DNA of 7,607 bases. Source: Stenotrophomonas maltophilia. Lineage in GTDB: Bacteria; Pseudomonadota; Gammaproteobacteria; Xanthomonadales; Xanthomonadaceae. Every line of letters begins with the position of its first letter. The first letter of the stretch is position 1. This document shows, one piece after another, positions 1-7,372 of the stretch. Where the stretch lies: assembly GCA_002386405.1 (NCBI GenBank), contig DGIP01000305.1:1-7607 (forward strand), in the 5' to 3' direction. The translations under genes were made by a program, and so were the position numbers. Below the pieces are notes generated by a model. It was not told where the DNA came from and made no database searches. It saw nothing but the letters and a program-made list of their open reading frames with translations.

Positions 1-34
1 GCCCGGCGGCGGCGGGCGGGTGCGCCGATGCGAC

Positions 35-214
35 TCAGGCCGGCGTGGCTTCCACGGCCACATCGCTCTCCACCGGCAGCCGCGCCAGTGCACGCGAACC
101 GACGTGGGAAAACTGCAGCTGTGCCAGCAGATGCTGCGCCTGGGTGGCAACCGGGCACGGCAGGATGCGCGGGCCGGCTTCAGGACGCTCAGGGGACATC
201 ACAACACTCGACAT
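35..214 (-). CDS. Small hypothetical protein (59 aa), not recognised
   Basis: This open frame encodes a 59-residue protein that I do not recognise. The case for coding is codon usage: the third positions are mostly G or C, with many CTG, GCC, GTG and CAG codons, like the clear genes nearby. The start at 214 is preferred because a GAGAG Shine-Dalgarno-like element lies 7 nt upstream (222-226). The frame could be extended upstream to 328, but those extra 38 residues have less typical codons and cross the intergenic region. An internal ATG at 199 has no ribosome site. The protein has no membrane segment or signal peptide; it begins with a Pro/Arg-rich stretch, followed by a short Gln/Leu/Ala-rich segment (about residues 25-36) that could be helical. 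It is transcribed divergently from the DUF2628 gene. It could be a lineage-specific small protein or a chance frame in GC-rich DNA. Confidence 0.5.
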   Translation of the reverse strand: MSSVVMSPERPEAGPRILPCPVATQAQHLLAQLQFSHVGSRALARLPVESDVAVEATPA

Positions 215-221
215 GGTCTGA

Positions 222-226
222 CTCTC
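222..226 (-). promoter_or_regulatory. Shine-Dalgarno-like element for the small protein at 214
   Basis: On the minus strand this reads GAGAG, 7 nt before the ATG at 214. It is the reason for choosing that start over the upstream (328) and downstream (199) ATGs of the same frame. Confidence 0.4.
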
Positions 227-350
227 GATCCATTCCAATACACCGCGCGGCTCCCATGCCGCGAGGAATGCGAACCCTATATGAAATTGTGGACGAATGT
301 GTGACGTCGCCAACGCAGGGGTGCACAAGCACGCTCTTGCGTCAGAAAAC

Positions 351-380
351 TGGCGTGACTCGATAGTCAGCGACTATCAT
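351..380 (+). promoter_or_regulatory. Candidate promoter of the DUF2628 gene
   Basis: The hexamer TATCAT at 375-380 matches the sigma-70 -10 consensus at 5 of 6 positions. It would start transcription near 387, leaving a leader of roughly 23 nt before the ATG at 410. The -35 region (around 351-357, TGGCGTG) is weak, so an activator or a different start is possible. A TTGCGT element at 337-342 could instead serve as -35 for a GATAGT -10 at 362-367, with a long 19-nt spacer. The assignment rests only on motif and position. Confidence 0.35.
362..378. promoter_or_regulatory. Operator-like perfect inverted repeat
   Basis: GATAGTC (362-368) and GACTATC (372-378) form a perfect 7-bp inverted repeat around a 3-bp centre. 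It overlaps the -10-like hexamer at 375-380, the usual position of a repressor site. The short arms and odd-length centre resemble operators of TetR-type dimeric repressors, but no regulator gene lies in the window, so the binding protein is unknown. As an RNA hairpin its 3-nt loop and 7-bp stem, with no U-tract, would make a poor terminator. Confidence 0.45.
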
Positions 381-409
381 GTAACCGTTTTCAACATTAC
401 AAAGTGGAT

Positions 410-799
410 ATGGATTCCAACATCGCGTCATCCTTCAGCCCCAAGTGGCAGTTCCGTTTTGACTTCTTCAACGCCCACGGCGCGCCGAACTCGCCCGCCT
501 TCAAGGCCGCCTACAAGGCGCTGCCGTTCGGGCAGAAGATCAAGGTCAACTTCAACTTCTTTGCCCTGTTCTTCGGCTGCATCTACCTCTTCATCCTGGG
601 CATGTGGCGCAAGGCCCTGACCATCCTCGGCCTGACCCTGGTGCTCGGCGTAGTGCTGGCGTTCCTGCCCGACCCGATCGGCCGTGGCATCGCCATTGCG
701 TGGTCGCTGTTCATCGCGCTCACCACCAACTACAACTACTACCTGGAAAAGGTGAAGGGCGACACCAGCTGGAACCCCTTCAAGGGCATGCGCTGGTAA
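410..799 (+). CDS. DUF2628-type small inner-membrane protein
   Basis: This gene encodes a 129-residue protein resembling the DUF2628 family (E. coli YigF is, from memory, a member), whose function is unknown. A hydrophilic N-terminal region (residues 1-45), rich in aromatics and including PKWQFRFDFF, leads into three likely membrane segments at about 48-65, 69-86 and 91-107. A conserved-looking NYNYYLEK stretch follows, then a short basic tail. This layout of a cytoplasmic head followed by a compact hydrophobic bundle is typical of the family. I chose the ATG at 410; an in-frame GTG at 404 would add two residues. Neither has a good Shine-Dalgarno element, only a weak AAAG just upstream. The gene is a single transcription unit, with a candidate promoter and operator palindrome upstream and a strong terminator downstream. 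The family call rests on pattern recognition. Confidence 0.8.
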   Translation: MDSNIASSFSPKWQFRFDFFNAHGAPNSPAFKAAYKALPFGQKIKVNFNFFALFFGCIYLFILGMWRKALTILGLTLVLGVVLAFLPDPIGRGIAIAWSLFIALTTNYNYYLEKVKGDTSWNPFKGMRW

Positions 800-821
800 A
801 TCCCCCAGCTCGGATCAGCTG

Positions 822-853
822 AAAAGCCCGGTCGATTGACCGGGCTTTTTTTT
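822..853. terminator. Bidirectional intrinsic terminator
   Basis: GCCCGGTC (826-833) pairs perfectly with GACCGGGC (838-845) around a 4-nt GATT loop. Eight T residues (846-853) follow on the plus strand. On the left flank four A residues (822-825) provide a U-tract for the minus strand. The hairpin therefore ends the DUF2628 transcript, whose stop is 22 nt upstream of the flanking A-run. It can also end the chemoreceptor transcript arriving from the right, whose stop codon is at 856-858. The minus-strand U-tract is shorter, so termination should be stronger for the rightward gene. Confidence 0.93.
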
Positions 854-855
854 GC

Positions 856-3453
856 TCAGAAGGTTTCCCATTCGGTCTCGACGGCTGCCGCCGCTGCACG
901 CACCGGGGTCCGTTTCGGGCCGACGGCCTTGCGCGGTGCCGCAGGCGCTACGACCGGCGCAGCAGCGCCCGTACGGAAGATCGCCACGGCCGTGCCCAGG
1001 TGCTGGGCCTGCTCTTCCATCGCCCGCGCCGCTGCGGTGGCTTCTTCCACCAGCGCCGCATTCTGCTGGGTGGTTTCATCCATCTGGGTGATGGTCTGGT
1101 TGACTTGTTCGATGCCGGCGGACTGTTCCTTCGAGGCGGCGGAAATCTCGGCCATGATGTCGTTGACCCGGCGCACGCCGGTAACGATCTCTTCCATCGT
1201 GCGCCCGGCGGTCTGCACCAGCGCCGAACCTTCGGCGACCTGCTCAACCGAATCGTCGATCAACTGCTTGATCTCCTTGGCCGCACCCGCCGAGCGCTGC
1301 GCCAGCGCGCGTACTTCCGAAGCCACCACCGCAAAGCCGCGGCCCTGCTCGCCGGCGCGTGCCGCTTCCACCGCGGCATTGAGCGCCAGGATGTTGGTCT
1401 GGAAGGCGATGCCATCAATGACCGAGATGATCTCGGCGATGCGCTTGGACGCGGCTTCGATCCCGGCCATGGTGGTCACCACCTGGCCCACCACCTGCCC
1501 GCCCTGTTCGGCCACGCTGGCCGCCCCGGCCGCCAGCTGGTTGGCCTGCACGGCATGGTCGGCGTTCTGGCGCACGGTGGAGGTCAGTTCCTCCATCGAA
1601 GCGGCGGTTTCCTCCAAGCTCGCGGCCTGCTGTTCGGTACGGCGCGACAGATCGCTGTTGCCCGACGCGATTTCGCCCGCCGCCAGGTTGATGCTGTCGG
1701 TCGCCTGCTGGATACGGCCGACGATGTCGGTCAGCTGGGTCACGGTGGTATCTGCATCGTCGCGCATCTGCGCGAACACGCCATGGAACTGGCCGTGCAT
1801 GCGGGCGGTGAGGTCGCCGGCGGCGATCGCGCGCAGCAGCGCGGAGATCTGCTGCAGGTTGTCGTCGCTCACCTGCATCATGGTGTTGAGGTTTTCGACC
1901 ATGGCGCGGAAGTCGTGGTCGAAGCGCACGCCGTCGCCGCGCTGGCTGAAATCGCCGCGCGCGGCGGCACCGGCCAGGTCACGGATCTGGGTATTGATCG
2001 CGCGCAGGTTGGCCTTGGTGGTGTCCATCGCATCGGTGAACACAGCCTGGTCACCAGGCAGGCGGTCCATGTCCTGCGACAGGTCGCCCACGGCATAGCG
2101 CTGCATCACGTCGACAAGGCGACGGGTGACGGCAATGTTCGCCCCTACCAGCTGGTTGGTGTCTTCCACCATGCGCCCGTACTCGCCCGGGAATGCCTGC
2201 GCATCCATCCGGTAGCCGAGTTCGCCTGCTTCATGGCGCTGCGCCATCTCGGCCTGCGCGGCCATCACCGCGCGCAGCTGGCCGCGCATGCGCTGCATGG
2301 ACTCCAGCAGGCGCCCGACCTCGTCGTCGCGCGGCGGCGGCAACGGCGTATCGAGGCGACCTTCGGCTACGTCAGCCGACAGGCGCACCGCATCGGCCAG
2401 CGGACGGATCGCCTGGCGGCGCAGCAGCACGTACACGCTGGCGCTGAGCACCAACGCGGCGCCGAAGCCCACGGCGAGGATGATCCACAGCAAGGCGCGC
2501 GCCTCTGCGGTGATCAGGGCATAGGGCACGATCACGCCCAGCGCGAAGCGCTCCTGGCTGCCGCCGATGCGCAGCGGCGCGTAAGCCTTCACGTTGCCGG
2601 CGGCATCGGGGGTGAACGCTTCGAAGGGCTCGTCCTTGCCCACGGACGCGAGCACCTGCGCCGTACCGGCGTCGTCGCGGCGCTGGCCGATCTGCTTGGC
2701 GTCCTGCGCCGCCAGCACGATGCCACCGGGCGAGATCAGCTCCACATGGCCTTCGCCCATCGGGCGCAGCGCGGCCAGGCGCTCCTGCAACGCCGCCAGG
2801 CCGACATCCACGGTAACCACGCCCAGGAACTGGCCGTCGTCGAGCACCGGGGTGGACAGGGTGGTCATCAACACCTGCTTGCCACCGATCTCATAGCGGT
2901 AGGGCTCGCTGACGGTCTGGCGCTTGAGCTCGCGCGGGCGCAGGTACCAGTCACCATCGCCGGGCACGTCGTAGCCCTTGAGCACATCCTGGACGGGCGC
3001 GTCGCCCTGCCAAGCCCAATAGCTCATGAAGCGCCCGGTGGCGTCGTGCGCTTCTGCGCCAACGAACTCCGCGTCCTTGCCATCGAAGGCCTGCGGTTCC
3101 CACAGCATGCCCATGCCGGCCCATTCCGGGTGCGACTGCAGCTGCTGCTGCAGCACCTGTGCGGCGGTCGCGCGTGACAGGCCGCCGACGCGGTGCTGCA
3201 CCACCAGGCTGTCGGCCAGTGCCTGGCTGGTGGAAAACGCGGCCGCCAGGTCGGCACCGACCCGGCGCGATTCGGCCTCGGCCTGGCTTTCCATGGTCCG
3301 CCGCGAGGATTCGAGCAGCGCCTGGCTGGCTTCGCGGTAACTGAGGGCGGCGGTCACCCCGAAGCAGAGCATGGCGATCAGCGCGGTACCCAGCATCAGC
3401 CGGTTGGCGATGCTGCCGGGGCGCTTGGAAGCGGACGAGCGGGACGTGGACAT
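856..3453 (-). CDS. Methyl-accepting chemotaxis protein (dCache, multiple HAMP units, CheR pentapeptide)
   Basis: This is an 865-residue transmembrane chemoreceptor that controls the CheA kinase through CheW. A basic N-terminus leads to membrane helix 1 (about 17-38). A periplasmic dCache-type sensor follows (about 40-310), with landmarks DGDWY at 166-170 and GVVTVDV at 211-217, then membrane helix 2 (about 320-344). Next come a HAMP domain (345-397) and four further HAMP-like units (to about 580). The signalling hairpin aligns without gaps to E. coli Tsr at a constant offset of 311. The trimer-contact residues F373, I377, E385, R388 and V398 become F684, I688, E696, R699 and V709. Methylation sites Q297, E304, Q311, E493 and E502 become Q608, E615, E622, E804 and E813. 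The Ala/Pro-rich tail ends in EWETF, the xWxxF tether for CheR/CheB. The sensor lacks an Arg two residues before W169, so the common amino-acid-binding Cache motif is not evident and the ligand is unknown. The start lacks a clear ribosome site; a GGAA lies 7 nt upstream. Confidence 0.96.
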   Translation of the reverse strand: MSTSRSSASKRPGSIANRLMLGTALIAMLCFGVTAALSYREASQALLESSRRTMESQAEAESRRVGADLAAAFSTSQALADSLVVQHRVGGLSRATAAQVLQQQLQSHPEWAGMGMLWEPQAFDGKDAEFVGAEAHDATGRFMSYWAWQGDAPVQDVLKGYDVPGDGDWYLRPRELKRQTVSEPYRYEIGGKQVLMTTLSTPVLDDGQFLGVVTVDVGLAALQERLAALRPMGEGHVELISPGGIVLAAQDAKQIGQRRDDAGTAQVLASVGKDEPFEAFTPDAAGNVKAYAPLRIGGSQERFALGVIVPYALITAEARALLWIILAVGFGAALVLSASVYVLLRRQAIRPLADAVRLSADVAEGRLDTPLPPPRDDEVGRLLESMQRMRGQLRAVMAAQAEMAQRHEAGELGYRMDAQAFPGEYGRMVEDTNQLVGANIAVTRRLVDVMQRYAVGDLSQDMDRLPGDQAVFTDAMDTTKANLRAINTQIRDLAGAAARGDFSQRGDGVRFDHDFRAMVENLNTMMQVSDDNLQQISALLRAIAAGDLTARMHGQFHGVFAQMRDDADTTVTQLTDIVGRIQQATDSINLAAGEIASGNSDLSRRTEQQAASLEETAASMEELTSTVRQNADHAVQANQLAAGAASVAEQGGQVVGQVVTTMAGIEAASKRIAEIISVIDGIAFQTNILALNAAVEAARAGEQGRGFAVVASEVRALAQRSAGAAKEIKQLIDDSVEQVAEGSALVQTAGRTMEEIVTGVRRVNDIMAEISAASKEQSAGIEQVNQTITQMDETTQQNAALVEEATAAARAMEEQAQHLGTAVAIFRTGAAAPVVAPAAPRKAVGPKRTPVRAAAAAVETEWETF

Positions 3454-3574
3454 GGGGGTGTTCCAGGCAGGAGTACAGAACAGCGCGCGCCCGTGGGCAC
3501 CGCTACTACGTCACGCAGTCCATTGCGGCCCGTCCGGCACGGTGCAACGCACATGCAGGTCGGGTCATACGCTG

Positions 3575-3601
3575 GTAACGGCCCTGTGCTGGAGATGTTG
3601 A
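3575..3601 (-). promoter_or_regulatory. Candidate sigma-28 (FliA) promoter for the chemoreceptor
   Basis: Read on the minus strand, TCAACATC (3601-3594) is followed after exactly 11 nt by GCCGTTAC (3582-3575). The enterobacterial FliA consensus is TAAAGTTT-N11-GCCGATAA. The -10 element matches at 6 of 8 positions, including the diagnostic GCCG; the -35 matches at 4 of 8, and the spacing is exact. It lies between the SulP stop (3622) and the receptor start (3453), implying a leader of about 115 nt. Chemoreceptors are classic FliA targets, so context supports it, though the -35 element is poor. Confidence 0.4.
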
Positions 3602-3621
3602 GCGCTGAATCCTGACCGGGT

Positions 3622-5076
3622 TCAGTGAGGCGGACGGCCACCCAGCCGCTCAACCAACGTCTGGCTGGCGGCGTTGAGTCCGATCACCTCGACCTGCGCC
3701 CCATGCCCGCGCAGTTTGCGGGTGACCGTGTCCAGTGCGCCAACCGCACTGAGGTCCCAGAAGTGGGCCTGGCTGAGGTCGATCCGCACCCGCGCCGGCA
3801 CCTGCTGGAAATCAAAGCTCTCGCCGAACTGCCCCGCCGAAGCGAAGAACACCTGCCCGGTGGCCGTGTAGGTGCGCACCCCGTTGGCATCGGTGTGGTC
3901 GGTGACGACCAGCAGCCGACCCACCTTGCGTGCGAAGAACAGCGCCGACAGCAGCACCCCGGTCAGAACGCCCTTGGCCAGGTCGTGGGTAGCCACGGTC
4001 ACCACCACGGTGGCCACCATCACCACCGAGGAGCTCATGGGGTGCACGCGGAACTCGGCAAAGGAACGCCAGTGGAAGGTCCCGATGCTGACCATGATCA
4101 TCACCGCTACCAACGCGGCCATGGGGATCTGCCGCACCCACTCGTGCCCGTACACCACCAGCAGCAACAGCAGCACGCCTGCCACCAGGCAGGACAACCG
4201 GCCACGTCCGCCGGAAGACACATTGATGACCGACTGCCCGATCATCGCGCAGCCGCCCATGCCGCCGAACAGGCCGGCGGTGATGTTGGCCAGGCCCTGG
4301 CCGGCGCATTCGCGGTTGCGCTGGCTCGGGGTGTCGGTCATGTCCTCGACGATCTGCGCGGTCATCATCGACTCCAGCAGGCCCACCACCGCGAGGGTTG
4401 CCGAGACTGGCAGCAGCAGCGCCAGCGTGTCCCACGTCATCGGCACATCCGGGAACAGGAACGTGGGCAGGCTGTCGGGCAGTGCGCCCATGTCGCCCAC
4501 GGTACGCACCTCCCAGTGCAGCCCGATCGACAGCGCGGTCAGCACCACGATGGCCACCAGCGGTGACGGCACCGAACGGGTCAACCGCGGCAGCAGGTAG
4601 ATGATGGCCAGCCCCGCCGCACACACCGCCCACACCTCCCACGAGCGCCCGATCAACTCGGGCATCTGCGCCAGGAAAATCAGGATGGCCAGTGCGTTGA
4701 CGAAGCCGGTGATCACCGAACGCGACACGAACCGCATCAGCGCGCCCAGCTTCAGTGCGCCGGCGATGATCTGTAGCACGCCGGCCAGGATCGTCGCGGC
4801 GAGCAGGTACTGCAGGCCGTGGTCCCTCACCAGGTCCACCATCACCAGCGCCATCGCGCCGGTGGCCGCCGAGATCATGCCCGGCCGGCCGCCTGCGATG
4901 GCGGTGACCACGGCGATGCAGAACGACGCATACAGGCCCACCTTGGGGTCCACGCCGGCAATGATCGAGAAGGCAATGGCTTCAGGAATGAGCGCCAAGG
5001 CGACCACGGTGCCCGACAGCAGGTCGCCACGGATATTGCCAAGCCACTGCTGGCGCGGGGGATAGGAGACAGGCAT
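3622..5076 (-). CDS. SulP family anion transporter with C-terminal STAS domain
   Basis: This gene encodes a 484-residue inner-membrane anion carrier of the SulP (SLC26-like) family. Members move sulfate, bicarbonate or other anions, often with H+ or Na+. The N-terminal transport core (about residues 15-390) is strongly hydrophobic. It opens with the family-typical stretch [20 protein letters not shown] (17-36), continues through [12 protein letters not shown] (41-52), and has the conserved [13 protein letters not shown] block at 364-376. A cytoplasmic STAS domain (about 398-480), recognisable by the anti-anti-sigma-like core [19 protein letters not shown] (431-449), ends the protein. I chose the ATG at 5076, where the SulP N-terminus begins. 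Upstream ATGs at 5142 and 5124 would add 22 or 16 residues of unlikely sequence and run into the neighbouring ABM gene's ribosome site. No clear Shine-Dalgarno element precedes any of these. It is divergent from the ABM gene and 168 bp upstream of the chemoreceptor on the same strand. Its substrate cannot be read from the sequence; the neighbours include no sulfate-assimilation or carbonic anhydrase gene. Confidence 0.93.
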   Translation of the reverse strand: MPVSYPPRQQWLGNIRGDLLSGTVVALALIPEAIAFSIIAGVDPKVGLYASFCIAVVTAIAGGRPGMISAATGAMALVMVDLVRDHGLQYLLAATILAGVLQIIAGALKLGALMRFVSRSVITGFVNALAILIFLAQMPELIGRSWEVWAVCAAGLAIIYLLPRLTRSVPSPLVAIVVLTALSIGLHWEVRTVGDMGALPDSLPTFLFPDVPMTWDTLALLLPVSATLAVVGLLESMMTAQIVEDMTDTPSQRNRECAGQGLANITAGLFGGMGGCAMIGQSVINVSSGGRGRLSCLVAGVLLLLLVVYGHEWVRQIPMAALVAVMIMVSIGTFHWRSFAEFRVHPMSSSVVMVATVVVTVATHDLAKGVLTGVLLSALFFARKVGRLLVVTDHTDANGVRTYTATGQVFFASAGQFGESFDFQQVPARVRIDLSQAHFWDLSAVGALDTVTRKLRGHGAQVEVIGLNAASQTLVERLGGRPPH

Positions 5077-5144
5077 GGGGGGCCAGGCGGCAGAACGGCG
5101 CGCAGGATACCATCGACCCTCCATCGAGCAGCGGGAAGGCATCC
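5077..5144. promoter_or_regulatory. Divergent spacer between the SulP and ABM genes
   Basis: This 68-bp spacer must hold at least the start regions of both divergent genes. A CCATCGA direct repeat occurs at 5110-5116 and 5121-5127, an 11-bp period that places both copies on the same face of the helix. GGATACC at 5104-5110 reads GGTATCC on the minus strand and includes a TATCCT -10-like hexamer (4 of 6) for SulP. No good -35 was found at the right distance for either gene, so exact promoters are not assigned. Confidence 0.3.
5133..5139 (+). promoter_or_regulatory. Ribosome binding site of the ABM gene
   Basis: GGGAAGG lies 5 nt before the ATG at 5145. It is the clearest ribosome site in the left two thirds of the window and fixes the start of this short gene. 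Confidence 0.55.
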
Positions 5145-5429
5145 ATGTACGGTCTGATCGGAAAGATGAACATCGCTCCCGGCGAGCGTGACGGGGTCAT
5201 CGCGATCCTGCTGGAGGGCACCCAGGCCATGCCGGGGTGCCGGAGCTACGTGGTGGCCAAGGATCCCGCCAATGCCGACGCAATCTGGATCACTGAAGTC
5301 TGGGACACCGCTGAACTCCACCACGCCTCGCTGGCGCTGCCGGGCGTGCAGCAGGCCATCGCCCGGGCGCGCCCACACATCACCGGCTTCGGCGAACGCT
5401 TCGAAACCGAACCGGTGGGTGGTTACTGA
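5145..5429 (+). CDS. ABM-fold protein, putative quinol monooxygenase
   Basis: This gene encodes a 94-residue soluble cytoplasmic protein of the antibiotic biosynthesis monooxygenase (ABM) superfamily. Members are small ferredoxin-like-fold dimers. Some oxidise quinols or polyketides with O2 and no metal or flavin (E. coli YgiN type); others bind haem or have no known activity. Visible features are the N-terminal strand [10 protein letters not shown], the helix-starting [14 protein letters not shown] (12-25) and the turn [13 protein letters not shown] (29-41). The characteristic [17 protein letters not shown] (47-63) is followed by a C-terminal helix ending in HITGF (78-82). The length is normal for a single-domain member. 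The start is fixed by a nearby ribosome site. It is divergent from the SulP gene (68 bp) and its last 7 bp overlap the convergent hybrid kinase gene. The substrate is unknown; quinol monooxygenase is only the default annotation of the family. Confidence 0.85.
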   Translation: MYGLIGKMNIAPGERDGVIAILLEGTQAMPGCRSYVVAKDPANADAIWITEVWDTAELHHASLALPGVQQAIARARPHITGFGERFETEPVGGY

Positions 5430-7372
5430 CGAGGGCCGAACATCGCGCCTACGCTGTGCAGCAGCTCGTGCACGCTGAACGGTTTGGGCAGCAGCGACAT
5501 GCCCTCGCCCAGGAACTCGTTTCGCACGGCGGCACTTTCCGTATAGCCGGTGATGAACAGCACCGGCAAGGTCGGGCGCAACGCGCGCGCGGCATCGGCC
5601 AGGTCGCGACCATTCATGCCGGGCAGGCCGACATCGGACAGCAACAGGTCCACGGCCCGCGCTGAATGCAGCTCCAGCAGCGCCTGCTGCGCGTTGGTTG
5701 CTTCCACGACCTGGTAGCCGACCTCGACCAGCATCTCGCGCACCATCATCCGCACCGAGTCGGTGTCGTCCACCAGCAGGATGCGTTCGGCATGGCCGCG
5801 CTGCACCTGCACCTGCGCCGTGGACGCTGACTCCAGTTCGACCTGTTGCTGGCCCTCGGGCAACAGCAGTTCGATCTCGGCACCTTCGCCCTGCTCGCTG
5901 GCAATTCGGGCGCTGCCGCCGGACTGGCGCGCGAAGCCGTAGGTCATCGACAGGCCCAGACCGGTACCTTCGCCCTGCGGCTTGGTCGTGAAGAACGGTT
6001 CGAATACCTTGTTGATCAGGTCCAGCGGAATGCCGGTGCCGTTGTCGATCACTTTGACGCTGATGTAGTTGCCCGCCGACAGCTCATGGTCGCGCTCGAT
6101 CCTGGTGCGGCCCGCGCGGATGCGGATCAGGCCCTGGCCGGCCAGCGCATCGCGGGCGTTGATGACCAGGTTGAGCATGACGTTCTCGAACTGGTTGGGG
6201 TCAGCCATGGCCACCAGCGGTTCGGCGCCCAGCTCCAGTTCCAGTTCAATGTTCTCGCCGATCGAGCGCCGCAGCATGTCTTCCAGCGAGCGCACGCGGG
6301 CGACCACATCGAAGGTCTGCGGATCCAGCGGCTGCTTGCGGGCAAAGGCCAGCATGCGCTGGGTCAGCGCCGCGGCGCGGTGCGCCGAGGCGGTGGCGAT
6401 GTCGACGTAACGGCTGGCCTTGTCCCACTTGCCGCTGCTGGCGGCCATCTCGATCATGTCCAGGCCGGAGATGATGGTGGTCAGCAGGTTGTTGAAATCG
6501 TGCGCGATACCGCCGGTCAGCTGGCCCAGCGAATCCATCTTCTGGGCCTGCATCAGCTCCATTTCGGTGCGCTCGCGCTCGGCGATCTGGAACGCCAGCT
6601 CGCTGTTGGCGCTTTCCAGTTCCTGGCGCTGCTCCAGTTCGCGCACGTGGCGCTCGGTGATGTCTTCGACCAGCACCAGGCCAAGGCCAGGAGCGCTGTA
6701 AGGCGTCATCCGCCATTCGGTCATGCGCCGGCTGCCCTGCACCTGCAGGGCGAAGGTGCCCTGCCAGCGCTCGCCTTCGTCCAGCGCCACCTTCAACGCG
6801 CTCATCGGCCCGAACTGGTGGTCCAGCAATGCCTCGATCCGGCCCGGCCCCAGATCCTCTCCCAGCAGGCGCTTGAAGGCATCGTTGGCTTCGTGCACCT
6901 GCAGCTGTGCATCCAGCACGCTGATCGGTGCGTTGATCTGGCGGAAGATCTCGCCGAAGCGCGCTTCGGCATCGCGCAAGGCGTCTTCGGCCCGGCGCGC
7001 GCGCAACAGGCTGCGCAGCGTGGCCAGCAGCACGTCCGGATCCACCGGGTGCACCAGGTAGGCGTCGGCACCGGCGTTGAGGCCGGTGATGAGGTCGCCG
7101 GTGGCGATCGAGGCGGCCGAGACATGCACGACGGGCAGCAACTGCATGCGCGGGTCTTCGCGCAGCTGGCGGACGACATCGAAACCGCTCATGTCGGGCA
7201 GGTTGACGTCCAGCACCAGCGCACCGAAATCCTGCTCTTTGAGCTGGACCAGGCCGTCGGTGCCGGTGCCGGCTTCTTCCACGCGGAACCCATGGTGTTC
7301 CAGCACCCGGCGTACCGAATAGCGGGTGGCCGCGTTGTCGTCGACGATCAGGATCCGGTCACGCGTCGGCAT
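5423..7372 (-). CDS. Hybrid sensor histidine kinase/response regulator (REC-PAS-HisKA-HATPase-REC)
   Basis: This gene encodes a 649-residue kinase with no membrane segment, so it is probably cytoplasmic. The first receiver (about 5-125) has acidic residues D11/D12 and phospho-acceptor D55 in [12 protein letters not shown], but the usual Lys is His108 (YLVHPVDP). A PAS-like domain (about 134-240) and a coiled-coil linker (240-280) follow. The HisKA domain (about 275-345) has the phospho-accepting H291 in [11 protein letters not shown]. The HATPase domain has N405 ([10 protein letters not shown]), a G1 box DNGTGIP (443-449), FEPFFTTK (457-464) and a G2 box GTGLGLS (469-475). After a Gln/Glu/Val linker comes a complete second receiver (about 528-645) with D535/D536, D580, T608 and K630. 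Phosphate is expected to pass from H291 to D580; the first receiver probably receives input from another kinase, perhaps the upstream gene. The ATG overlaps that gene by 14 bp and has a GGAGA ribosome site. There is no DNA-binding domain, so the output is indirect. Confidence 0.95.
   Translation of the reverse strand: MPTRDRILIVDDNAATRYSVRRVLEHHGFRVEEAGTGTDGLVQLKEQDFGALVLDVNLPDMSGFDVVRQLREDPRMQLLPVVHVSAASIATGDLITGLNAGADAYLVHPVDPDVLLATLRSLLRARRAEDALRDAEARFGEIFRQINAPISVLDAQLQVHEANDAFKRLLGEDLGPGRIEALLDHQFGPMSALKVALDEGERWQGTFALQVQGSRRMTEWRMTPYSAPGLGLVLVEDITERHVRELEQRQELESANSELAFQIAERERTEMELMQAQKMDSLGQLTGGIAHDFNNLLTTIISGLDMIEMAASSGKWDKASRYVDIATASAHRAAALTQRMLAFARKQPLDPQTFDVVARVRSLEDMLRRSIGENIELELELGAEPLVAMADPNQFENVMLNLVINARDALAGQGLIRIRAGRTRIERDHELSAGNYISVKVIDNGTGIPLDLINKVFEPFFTTKPQGEGTGLGLSMTYGFARQSGGSARIASEQGEGAEIELLLPEGQQQVELESASTAQVQVQRGHAERILLVDDTDSVRMMVREMLVEVGYQVVEATNAQQALLELHSARAVDLLLSDVGLPGMNGRDLADAARALRPTLPVLFITGYTESAAVRNEFLGEGMSLLPKPFSVHELLHSVGAMFGPRQ

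Noticed and set aside
246..263. CGCGG/CCGCG inverted repeat in the first intergenic region
   Set aside because: A 5-bp GC-only stem with an 8-nt loop is expected by chance at this base composition, and it has no U-tract or promoter relation.
20..366. Plus-strand open frames in the first 370 bases
   Set aside because: They cross the intergenic region and have Arg/Pro-rich, unstructured translations. The minus-strand frame has the better codon pattern and a ribosome-site-like element.
3133..3156. CTGCAG/CTG-rich short repeat resembling a microsatellite
   Set aside because: It lies inside the chemoreceptor and simply encodes a Gln/Leu run (QQQLQ) in frame; it is too short to suggest phase variation.
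1000..3177. A 725-codon open frame on the plus strand, plus a 420-codon one at 836-2098, antisense to the chemoreceptor
   Set aside because: Both are shadows of the GC-rich minus-strand gene. Their translations are low-complexity, His/Arg/Ala/Ser-rich and show no family features, whereas the opposite strand encodes an unmistakable chemoreceptor.
3605..3625. Imperfect hairpin at the SulP stop codon, a possible terminator
   Set aside because: The stem is short and interrupted (CTGAA/TTCAG plus CC/GG) and neither side has a U-tract, so it does not support intrinsic termination.
3625..4600. Plus-strand open frames opposite the SulP gene (313 and 242 codons)
   Set aside because: They are His/Gln- or Thr/Ser-rich shadow translations of a clear transporter gene, with no independent start signals or motifs.
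3622..5142. Longer SulP form starting at 5142
   Set aside because: The extra 22 residues are unlike SulP N-termini and this start overlaps the first codon region of the divergent ABM gene and its ribosome site; the start at 5076 fits the family.
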